Source: Ganoderma boninense
Lineage: Eukaryota > Basidiomycota > Agaricomycetes > Polyporales > Polyporaceae
NCBI GenBank assembly: GCA_002900995.3
Contig: CM035314.1
Span: 2,985,711-3,049,710 of the forward strand
Length of the DNA: 64,000 nt
Direction of reading: 5' to 3'
Position 1 is the first letter of the stretch. Each line of letters starts with the position of its first letter. A program made the position numbers and the translations under genes. Shown here one piece after another: positions 33,887 through 43,700 of the stretch. The notes under the pieces are model-generated. The model was not told the origin of the DNA, searched no databases, and worked only from the letters and a program-made list of their open reading frames with translations.

Positions 33887-36492
33887 ATGGAGAGTCCTCC
33901 TTCCAAAACGACCTCGCCCGATGGACCCCCTCCTCAGGCCCGCAGTGACCAGGCGAAGCAAATCGAAGTTGGACCGACCAATTTGAGCAAGCGTTTCTCC
34001 GTATCGTATGTTATGTTTCCATCCATCCGGCGATCCAGATTCTCCAGTCTAATGTCTTCACGTGTCACGCAGCTGGAGACAAAAGAACTCGCCGTCCCGC
34101 GATCACGACCGTGAAGTTACATCGGAGTCTGCTGGCGTCGGACAGCCGGGAAAGGGCGACGTGCCAGGTACGTACGACATTTCGCGATATTGTGCCGTGT
34201 TCTTGTGTTGATCTGGGCTTTACTGAAGCCGTAGGAGCGGCCGAAGCCACCAAGCCCTCATCGCCGCACAAACTTCGTTCCCTTGTGGCCTTCATGTCGC
34301 GCCGCAAGAGTAGTACGGCTCGCCCGGTTTCAGCTCCCCCCAGTCTGCCTCCCGTTTCTGTGAATACCGGAACGCCCCAGTCCACTGGCAAGCTTGCGAA
34401 TTCGGCCCCTGCTCCTGTGTCACCTTCGCCCACCACTCAGGCTGCTGTATCTCCTGCGCACCCCGCTGCCCCCACTCCTACGTCACCTCAGCCTAACGCT
34501 AGCGGTGCGTGTTCATGCGCTGTCTGCGTGCGTTCCTCGCCTTCTGGCGCCCACCAAGAGCCCGCACAGACTATTTCCTCTGCACAGACCACCACCTCTG
34601 CCCAGACCACTCCGGCCGTGCCGTCCCAGCCCGCCCTGCACCCCACCTTCGCCGCGTTTCTCCAAAAGGCGGCCATGGCGGAGGCCGCTAGCGTTCGCCC
34701 AGCGGAAATCAATGCGACGACTACGAACCCACCGCTCCAGCCGGCCCAGCGTTCCCCGTCTACGACTTCTTCTCGAGTCCGACCTTCGCGCCTTCATCCC
34801 GACTGCACGAACCCCGCCTGCGCCTCTGCGCTCCGGCAGATCAGGGCCGTCCGCTCGTTGAAGAAGGAATTCGAGAGGGCTAAGATCGCGACGGACTACG
34901 CTGGCACGTTCAAGGCACTCGACGGGCCTCTGTCCGCTGCGTACCAGGTCCTGCTCCAGTGCGAGTACAAGGCCATCATGGCGCGCGTCAGCAAGGCCGC
35001 CGTGTTGCTCAAACAGATGGAAGGGCTTCCGGTGAACAATCAGGTCATCATCGCCCAATATCGGATCCTTCTCCGGCTCTCCGGCATGGACGCGTCGATG
35101 GCGCAAGCTCCTGCCACTGCGCTCAGTACGACCGGGATCCCGTTGCGTCAGTTCGCGTACGCCGGGGGAGAGCTCGCGCAGGCTGGGGGGTACGCGCACG
35201 CTGTTGGATACACGCCCGCTGGAGGATATCCGTCTACTGCTGGTGGAGGCTATACTCCCAATCCTAGGTACTCTCGCCCCGCTGAGTACATGCCCGCTGT
35301 GAATGGAGGGCACATGCCCACTCCTGCGTCCAACCAAGCGGCTCTTGACAGCATCCTTGCTACGAGGCGTGCGCTCGCAGCTAGGGCCGCCCTGAGCTGG
35401 ACTCCCGCTGGTCCACCTGCGTTCGCCGCCGCTTGGCTCACTCCTCCTTCGGGCGGCACTCTCGCTCCCGGACCCGCGCCTGGTGTAGCTAACATGCCCA
35501 CTGCTCGACCAACACCCGCCATTGCACCTGCGCCCGCTGTTGCACCCGCACCCGCCTCTGTTGGGCTCTCTCCCGCCGTGGTGCCTATACCTGCTGTTGC
35601 GCCTACCCCTTATGCTCGACCCATGGCCACCCCTGTTGGACCCATGCCCGGCGTTGGACCCATTCCCGCTCTTCGGCCTGCTGCTGCTACTGGACCTTGC
35701 ACGCCCTCTACTAGACCTGTCGCCGCCACTGGACCAGGCACACCTACCATGGGGAACATGCCTGGCACTGGGTCTACGCTTGCAAGTCAACCTACGCCCG
35801 TTCCTGGACCTGCGGTCTCCGTCGTACCTACAGCCACTGTTGGAGTCAACCCCGCTGTTCAGCCCAACCCTACTGCTCGACCCATTCCCGCCGCTGGACC
35901 TACCCCTCCCACTGCGAACGCCCCTGCCCCCGGACCACCGACATCGTTCGTAGGTAACACGCCAACTGGTCCCTCACCCGCTGTCGGAACCTCGCTCGCT
36001 GCTCGACCGATGTCCACCTCTGTGGGGCCTGTGCTCATCGGCGGTTTCATGGTTCAATCCAGCGCCGCCACCGGACCTGCTCCCGTCGTGGGGCACGCGC
36101 CTGCCATCGGATTCGTCCCCGCTGCTGCACCTGCACCTGCGGCAGGGCGCACCCTGGATCCTGGACAAGTGACTGGGAACACACCCGCTACTGGGCCTAT
36201 TCCCGCCGCCGTGTCCACGCCTACTGTTCGACAAACACCAACCATCGGATGCGGACCAGCCGCCTTGACTGTGTCTATGTCAGGCTCCATGTCCGCCGCC
36301 GGACTCGGTCCCTCGCCCGCGCCTGGACCTGGCACGCTGGTTGGACCCAAACCCGCTTTACGACCCGTACATGCCTCCGCCAACGAAGTTGGATCTACGC
36401 TCGCTGTTGGACCCACCCCCACTGCGCCAGCTGAAGTTCGACCTCCCGTTCACCTTGCACCCACACCCGGTTCCGCCCCAACTTCAGAGTAG
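33887..36492 (+). CDS. Orphan proline-rich repeat protein, haplotype 2 (823 aa)
   Basis: Three exons (33887-34005, 34073-34167, 34235-36492) separated by two 67-bp GT-AG introns. The N-terminus (MESPPSKTTSPDGPPPQ, then KRFSVSWRQKNSPSRDHD) leads to a basic patch (LRSLVAFMSRRKSS) and Ser/Thr/Pro-rich linkers with a CSCAVC cluster. A central helical segment of about 110 residues (HPDCTNPACASALRQIRAVR to RILLRLSGMD) is the only part that looks folded. The C-terminal half is a degenerate repeat with a period of about 8 residues (P-[AV]-[AV]-G-P-x-P type) plus Gly/Tyr-rich repeats (GGYTPNPRYS). No family recognised; structural, cell-wall-linked or scaffold roles are only guesses. No signal peptide is evident. 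The other haplotype encodes 837 aa with identical exon structure. Confidence 0.75.
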
Positions 36493-36943
36493 ATGATGGC
36501 GTGTACGCTTCAAAAATTCGTGGTTGCTTACAGCACGGCTCGAAGAGACTTGGAGAGGTGGCGTGAACGAGATGTGCTGTGTGTTTTGCTGATAGCTTGA
36601 ACATCATGTACCGAATGATGTAGATACGTATTGTTTTGAAAACAGCAGATAGTACAACTTGGTTAGTTGAACCTTGATAACAGGTGTGCATAAGTCGGAC
36701 AAGACGAGAGACCAGTGCGAAGGACTGGTGTCAGTGGCTCTGTTAAGTTACTCTGCACATGTGGAGCAGCGCACGTTGAACTAGTCAAGCAAAAGTAGTA
36801 TCCAGTAGGTTGCGGGGGGCAAGTCTTCGGAGTCCGGGAAAGTGTCGAACTCGAACTTCGCACTTCCTCTTGCGTTTACCCTTACTCCCCATCTACCTAT
36901 ATATATAAAGCTGTCCCTAAGGGCCTTAGGGACAGCTACTCCT
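36493..36943. other. 3' flank, with end of allelic similarity
   Basis: Similar to 55910-56163 up to about 36745 (the CAGTGCGAAGGACTGG segment), after which the two haplotypes are unrelated. No gene seen. Confidence 0.6.
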
Positions 36944-37800
36944 GATTGTTCGGCCTCGCGCGGGCTTGTTTCCTTATTGATTTCTCGCGCACCAGGTGGG
37001 CTGGGTGGACAAATACCTAGGCCTTATGTGACATTTCGTTCCAAGGCATTATCTTTAGCCGTTAGCTTGCGCGAGGCCCATTTCCACCAAAATTCCAGTT
37101 TGTAAATCTGGGCCTGCAGCAAAGATGGCTTAGCTGTACAAGAACCAGGGGGGCTAGACCTCGCGCACTTATATGACGGGTCCACATATAGTGTAGGTCC
37201 CTATGACAGCTTACGGCATGTTCATAACCTCAACCGTTCTCTTGCGCGAGGCTAGTCTTTGCCCTAGGGGTACATGTACCAGCTTTGGTTGAGCGTGTAT
37301 ATGCCTTGTTGTACAGCAACGGCTATAGCTAGACCTCGCGCATCGATATGTCAGATAGATATGGTGCTTGTGCACATGTGACAGGTTACAGCATGTTGCT
37401 AGCCCCAGCCGTTCTCTTGCGCGAGGCCAATGTTTGCTGCAATAGGCTAATAGTAGTACTGCAGTGACAGGGTTAGATGCCTTGTTGTACTAGAACGGCT
37501 AGGCTGAGACCTCGCGCACTTATATGTCGGGTCCACATATATTATGGGCAGTTGTGACAGGTTACAGCATGTCGATAGCTTCAGCCGTTCTCTTGCGCGA
37601 GGCCAATCTTTGCCCAAGGGGTACATGCATTGGCCTTAGGTGAACAGCATATATGCCAAATTGTACTAGAACGGCTGGGCCTAGACCTCGCGCACTTATA
37701 TGTCAGGTCAACATGTATTATGAGCACCTGTGACAGGTTACAGCATGTTGATACCTTGAGCCGTTCCCTTGCAAAAGGCCGATCTTTACTGACAACAGCA
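36944..37800. repeat. Subtelomeric satellite array 1, period about 176 bp
   Basis: Units marked by AGACCTCGCGCA at 37156, 37331, 37507 and 37683 (spacing 175-176 bp), with a degenerate unit upstream. Each unit carries CCTCGCGCA and, about 90 bp later, TTGCGCGAGG in inverted orientation, plus a CACATAT / GTGACAGGTTACAGCATG core. Confidence 0.85.
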
Positions 37801-37862
37801 TTTTCAGTGGATTCCGAATCAAGTTATCTCTGTGCCACTGCTTATCACTGCCATTATCTACA

Positions 37863-37919
37863 TCATGTGACCTCTTAATCCTGCAACAGTTGCAAGATTT
37901 GTCACAAGTCACATGTGAC
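37863..37919. repeat. Nested inverted repeat closing satellite array 1
   Basis: TCATGTGAC...GTCACATGTGA outer arms enclose AATCCTGCAAC/GTTGCAAGATT. A similar structure closes array 2 at 39810-39858. Confidence 0.6.
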
Positions 37920-37920
37920 A

Positions 37921-38280
37921 TTTATAGGGTGTAAAGTAGGGGGGTATGCGGGTTAGAGTCGGGTTAGAGCGACCATTTGGGCGAAAATGTGCGAAGTGAC
38001 GGTCGCACCGTCACTTCGCCAAGAATCAGGCACCCAAAATGATAAGCGTGGGAGCCAAAGATTGCGAAGTCACGGACAGACCGTGACTTCGCATCACCTC
38101 GGGACGTGCCAGGCCAACAGTGTATCATCAAAGTTAGCAAACAGTATGCGTACCATGACATCGGCAGTGAATATATAAGTACAATAGCACCATAAGTTTA
38201 GCTAGCGGGAATCAAAGGACTCTGCGACAAATCAAACCAAACTCACAATGTGAAGTGGAATGAAACGACAAGATGATGAG
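37921..38280. repeat. Two-hairpin subtelomeric element, copy 1
   Basis: Header TTTATAGGGTGTAAAGTAGG is followed by TTAGAGT-type repeats and two hairpins: GCGAAGTGACGGT/ACCGTCACTTCGC (37991-38019) and TGCGAAGTCACGG/CCGTGACTTCGCA (38063-38093). Similar to copy 2 at 56764-57116 along its whole length. Confidence 0.8.
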
Positions 38281-38783
38281 AGAGTGTTTTGAGGGAGGGA
38301 GCAAGTATAGGAATGAAAAATCTGTGTGGAGAACAGGGTGTTTGAAAAGGAAAAGAAGGGGATAAACAGGGTTAGATCTGTAGGTGACAGGTATATGGAA
38401 GTTTGTTAGTGTGTGAATAGCGCGAGAGGAAAAACCTACCGTCAACGAATGCGACGACATTGAAGTGAGAATGTGCACAAGTGAGAGAGAGTAAGGGAAA
38501 TATATTGGAAAGCACTAGGTGACATGACAAAGACAGAAGGGGCAAGAGGATAAGCAAGGGTAAGGAGGGACGCCGGGGGAGAGGGAGGATGGGACGACGG
38601 GAGAAGGCGTTCTGTGAATTTGAAGAGAAGTGTCTGATGGAAAGGACGGCGGTTGGCAACGGAAGTGTAAGAGACCGAAGAGGAGTGGGTTATAATGAAG
38701 GAGGGGGCGCGAAGGGACCACCACACGTCCAACGCCCCCCATCACCCACCCACTCACCACCCATCGACACACTGGAATGATTG
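38281..38783. other. Purine-rich subtelomeric DNA
   Basis: GA-rich on the plus strand, TC-rich on the minus strand. The resulting Ser/Pro/Leu-rich minus-strand frames are composition artefacts. No gene seen. Confidence 0.5.
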
Positions 38784-39770
38784 TTGGCCTTGAACCCTAT
38801 CATATGAAACCCGGCCCCTTATATAAGGGGCAGCCTCGCGCACCTCGCGCAGTTGGGTTTTTGGGCCGCCAAGCCTGACCCTCCTTACCAACTGACGTGC
38901 GCGAGGAGGCAAAGTTGTAGCTCTAGACCTCCCTCATGCTCTCCAAAAAGTTTCATGTCGATAGCTGTCTTTGTTGGGCCAGTAGAGGCCTATCATATGA
39001 AACCCGGCCCCTTATATAAGGGGCAGCCTCGCGCACCTCGCGCAGTTGGGTTTTTGGGCCGCCATGCCTCACCCTCCTTACCAACTGACGTGCGCGAGGA
39101 GGCAAAGTTGTAGCTCTAGACCTTCCTCATGCTCTCCAAAAAGTTTCATGTCGATAGCTGTCTTCGTTGGGGCAGTAGAGGCCTCGCGCAGTGCTCGCGC
39201 ACTTTTTTGCCTCAAGGCCTTAGAGCACTCCTTGCCCTCTGCCGTGTCAACCTGCTGAGAAACTGATGTGCGCGAGGAGAGAAAGTTGTAGATATAGACC
39301 TCCCCTATGCTGCCCAAAAGAGTTTACCTCAATAGCTGTCTCTCTTGTGGTGGTAGGGGCCTCGCGCAGTGCTCGCGCACTTGTTTGGCTATTGGCATAG
39401 CCCCTGCTCCTGCCCCTCTCACGGGTCAACCTGTTGGCAAACCTGTGTGCGCGAGGAGAGAAAGTTGTAGTCTTTGACCATGCCCTTGCTCTCCAAAAGG
39501 TTTAGTGTTGATACCTGTCTTCGTTGTTGCGCTATGGGCCTCGCGCACCCTCGCGCACCTGTTTACCTGTTAGGCTAGGCTCAGATGCCGGCCTCCTCAT
39601 GAGTCAATCTGCTGACAAACTGATGTGCGCAAGGAGAGAAAGTTGTCGATGTAGACCTCTCTCATGCTGTGCAAAAAAGTTCACATCGATAGCTTTCTCC
39701 GTTGTGGCTGTAGGAGCCTCGCGCACCCTCGCGCACCTACTTTTACCAATATTAACACTCGTTCAGCCTA
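38784..39770. repeat. Subtelomeric satellite array 2, period about 177-193 bp
   Basis: Units marked by GTGCGCGAGG near 38897, 39090, 39268, 39447 and GTGCGCAAGG near 39624. The first two units (about 38792-38980 and 38985-39175) are nearly identical and include the palindrome CCCCTTATATAAGGGG. Each unit also carries direct CTCGCGCA motifs. Confidence 0.85.
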
Positions 39771-39809
39771 CTTTGCCAACAAGCACTGGCCTTCACTGCC
39801 ACTGTATAT

Positions 39810-39858
39810 GTCATGTGATTTCAATCCTGCTACTGTGGCAGGATCTAAGTCATATGAC
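39810..39858. repeat. Nested inverted repeat closing satellite array 2
   Basis: GTCATGTGATTT...AAGTCATATGAC encloses AATCCTGC...GCAGGAT, the same design as 37863-37919. Confidence 0.6.
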
Positions 39859-39903
39859 CCAACATGCAGTACATAGAGTTACCAAAAAAGGCAAAAAAGC
39901 GCC

Positions 39904-39926
39904 CAAAATTGTCACTGTGACAATTT
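39904..39926. repeat. Perfect 11-bp-arm palindrome
   Basis: AAAATTGTCAC and GTGACAATTTT flank a single central T. Confidence 0.9.
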
Positions 39927-39929
39927 TGT

Positions 39930-40606
39930 GAGTATATGTCATGAACCGCACGCTCGGCGCCTACCCCGGCGTCTCTCTTTCCCTTTTTGGACTGTTTGCC
40001 TCCCGCGTCGTCCTTATTGTCCTCCGTTGTTTAGCAAACCCGTCCCTTGTTCTCACAGTACAATAACTCCTGTTACCCATTGTTCCCGTCGTCATTGTAC
40101 TACGTACCATTGTTCTTCCACTGGTTCCCGTGTCCATAGTTACCTATTGTCCCCGGTTCCCATTGGTCCGTGTACATGTATATAAGGCCTGTACTTCGCT
40201 ACCTGGAGACCTCAGTTTCGACCTCTTGTCTCCAGGTAAGCCTTGCTGTATTCTCGCTCGTTACTTACTCGCTCAATACATCTTGTCTCCCAGCCTGACT
40301 GTCGAGCCCTGCTCCGCTCATCGCTGCACAAGTGCTCGTCGACGCCTTGCTCGTCTCGTAAGCCTCCTCCCTGATCTTACTTCGACAGCCAGTCGTAACA
40401 TTAGGTCGAAACTTCTACACGAGCACCGGCGTACTCCACCCACACTCTTTCCCTCTCGTACGGTACGCACTTAGATCCTCTGTGTTGGCCTAGCGTAGTG
40501 CGCGCTCTAGTCACACCATCGGACGTGGTCTCGGCGCAACCTGAGGCTTGCCACTCTTAGTGGTACAGTACGCGGAAAGCTCCTAACACGAGACCCCGGT
40601 ACTGAC
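39930..40606. other. Telomere-proximal unique sequence
   Basis: Pyrimidine-rich, with repeated short words (TTCCCGT, CCATTGT), no gene. It leads directly into the telomere repeats. Confidence 0.6.
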
Positions 40607-40632
40607 TTAGGGTTAGGGTTAGGGTTAGGGTT
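40607..40632 (+). repeat. Telomeric repeat, (TTAGGG)4 plus TT
   Basis: G-rich strand reading outward to the right and ending at the gap, the orientation expected at the right-hand end of a chromosome. No telomere-like repeats follow the gap. Confidence 0.95.
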
Positions 40633-40732
40633 NNNNNNNNNNNNNNNNNNNNNNNNNNNNNNNNNNNNNNNNNNNNNNNNNNNNNNNNNNNNNNNNNNNN
40701 NNNNNNNNNNNNNNNNNNNNNNNNNNNNNNNN
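40633..40732. other. Assembly gap of 100 N
   Basis: Placeholder gap placed immediately after telomere repeats, hence very probably a false scaffold join. Confidence 0.99.
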
Positions 40733-43700
40733 ATGCGATAGTAAAGAGTCTGGGGTTTTCGTCATGACGACCTCAGGGGCCCCCTTTTGTTCAGAGCTCA
40801 CGAAAAAAAGCCCTAGTACCCTCCCGTAATGGGGTCGCCAAAACAACGTACCGTAAATGCACAAGACATGCTCTGGCGGGCGGTGTACTAATCACAATCC
40901 ACCCAGCGCGCGTCAACGTTTCACAGTTGTCTTCCCAAATAACCTGCATTGAATGGTTCTCTGCCGGGGTCGAACCCCCAAAACCATGTCCTCTCGGTAG
41001 CATTGCCGAAAAGCGCCATGGGCCACTCGGCCACATCGCATCACGATGCACTTGGCGCTTCCGCACGAGGCGTAATAATTTTCGACCCTCTCGAAGCCCC
41101 CCCCTTTAAAAACTGCGGGCGTAAGCAGCCAGCCCGGACGGGGCCAAAGGGTTCCCAAGCAACCTCCAACGCGCTTACCCTGTATCCTGATCCTACATAC
41201 TGTTCCGACGTCGCAACCGCTTTGAAATCAAGGGGGTAAACCTCCTTATCGTCGTGAGTGGCCCAGGGGAACTTTTCGGGACTACGAATAACCCCACGTG
41301 TATCCCAGACAGTGCGGCGCATTCGCGGGCCCGCCGAACCCCCAGTTCCCGGGTCAATCCACCCGCTTGACGACGTTTTGGATTTTGGGGGCCCTTTCCC
41401 GGCGAGGGGATCGGGCCGAAGGGCTCGGTCCCCGTTGCTGGACGTGGGGCCCTTTTCCGGGCCGGAAAATTTCGGGGTACATGCGCGCTCTACATCTGTA
41501 ATGTCATCGATTTTCGGGGGCATCTCCCAGCCCCAGGATCCCGGGGGGCCCTGTAGATCATCATCGGTGCTCCCAAGCCCGGTCCTTCTTCCGTCTTCTC
41601 CGACCTTTCTCACAGGCGCCTTCTCCACTGCCAAAGATACCAAGACAAGTGCTCCCAGGAATGCGGTTCCCCCCAACTGCTCTCCTCGCCACAGTGGGGT
41701 GGGCCTGTCAGAGACGGCCTTTGCGCGGGCGATCGCTGCAGAATTTGCGTTTGTCGGCCGGCCCCCCGGGCGCGCCGCTGGACTCCCGAAGTTCACTCGA
41801 CTTTGTCGCCGGTCCACGGATTAACGTGCAGGTCAGCCGCTAGCCAGAGAAGGTCCCGCGTCCATCATCGGCAAGTGTTCAATCCGAGGGCCGCGTTCCC
41901 CGCATGAGGAGTCTGGAGATCAGCCACCACACTTAGACAAAGGCCCGCCCGCTGGGCATTGTCCGGGGCCGCAGTGGACGGTCTGGTGCGCCAGTTCGGC
42001 CGTTGCCGGTCGTTCACAAGTCTCGGGCCTTCGCAACGGGTCTTGCGGTCTGCTCCATATGCTCAGCGACCAACGTGCACTTGAAGACATAAGGTCGGAC
42101 CGCTCAGCCGCTACACCTACCATGCTCGACCGGAGTGCCCACCTGGTTTGCATCACAGGTTTGAACACGGCTCACTTCCGCTGCTTGCAAGCCGTTCCCC
42201 TGTTCCGTTGCTCGTGAAAATGCTCAGACCTGGCGACCAGATCCACATCCAGCGGCGCGCGCCCGAGACCCACCTTCCATCGCTCGCATCCAGTCGAAGA
42301 CGCGCATGCGGCGGTCCTCTTCTCGGGGATCTCGAGAACGTACGAACCAGCGATCAGTACCAGCTCCAGCTCCGACTTCGAAACCCTCTTTGCAGGCAAG
42401 GGACAGCTCCCGAGCACCAGGCCTTGAGCTCGCCCGCCCACGACGGACGCCCGCTGACGCTCAGCCCATTCTACAGAGTCCTGCGGGCGCGCGTTCAAGC
42501 GCAGACTCAGACTCGGAGGCAGTGAAACACTACCAGCCCCAGCCCCCCACCTGAGGAAGATGTACAAGCTCGCCAAACCTATCGCTCGCCGTTTGGTGGT
42601 TTGTCCGTAGCAAACGCGTTCCTGCAGGGTCACCCATTAAACGCAATACCTACACTTAATGGACTTCGACCACCAATCCCCGACGTTCCACGGAACACAC
42701 ACGCGCACGGGGACATGAGGGGATACGAATATAATAGATTAAAGATATATAAGATAATGAGGGACGAGGAAACGGGTAAGCAGGACGGCACTGGGAGGAG
42801 ACTTACGTTACAACTACGATTACGATTACAATAGGCGGTGTGTATGGACCGTCGACGACGCCGTTGATACATGATATATACATACATATACATGTGGCCG
42901 CGTGCAGGAAGCTCCTCTTATGTCAGTGATGGAGGCATTATCGCGAGCCGGAAAGGGGCCGAGGCGCGGGGGGACACATTACGAAGGGTCACGCCAGCAA
43001 GAATGGAAGTGACGGCGAGATGGGAGGGAAAGAGCGGGGTACACTAGCGGACTGGATGGCGGCGAGAAGGTATATGTTGGTTTTATTGATGCGAGGGGAC
43101 CCGGCGAAGCCGCCGCGAAGCTGGAAGGGACGGGGTGGGCGATCGTGGGCAAGGGGCCATTTCACTGCGACCTAGACAGATAGATTAGGTATGCCGGCCG
43201 GATGCGTGGAAGTGGGAGAAACCAGCACGAATCGTGAGCGGGCCCGAAGCGGGGGTAATGAATGTTATGGATGCGTTCGCAGGAAGGCAGGCTAACGAGC
43301 GACGAATGTATACGGATCGCGACCGCAAAGACGACAGGTGTTACAACAAGAACAGTACATCCTGCAGGAGACGATTACGGGTGTGGTAGTAGTATGATAC
43401 GTGGTATGCGGACGGCGGGGAATGAGGCGACCAGAGCATGCCGGCACCCTGGAGTGTGGGATGCGAGTGTGAGCCAAGCAGTGGAACCATTTCAATCGTG
43501 ATAGTTCAGGATAGCGATCAGCACATTGAGGCACGGCGCCGCGGCAGACAGAGTTCACGAAGGACGACGGAGAAGGAGAAGCGCGGTCTGGACGCAAGGC
43601 TGTGAGGTTGGAAAAGTCCCAAAGCGCCACAACTGCAGTGGCGACGCGGGGGAGGAGCTGCGGCGCCGCACTGGCATAGGCTATGGCGATGGGGGGGAAA

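Noticed and set aside
34513..35790. 425-codon antisense frame within the proline-rich gene
   Set aside because: Mirror image of a GC-rich proline repeat; Ser/Arg/Gly composition and no splice or motif support.
37156..37700. Regularly spaced repeats suggesting a CRISPR-like array
   Set aside because: The whole 176-bp unit is repeated with no unique spacers of constant size, and this is a fungal chromosome end: a satellite.
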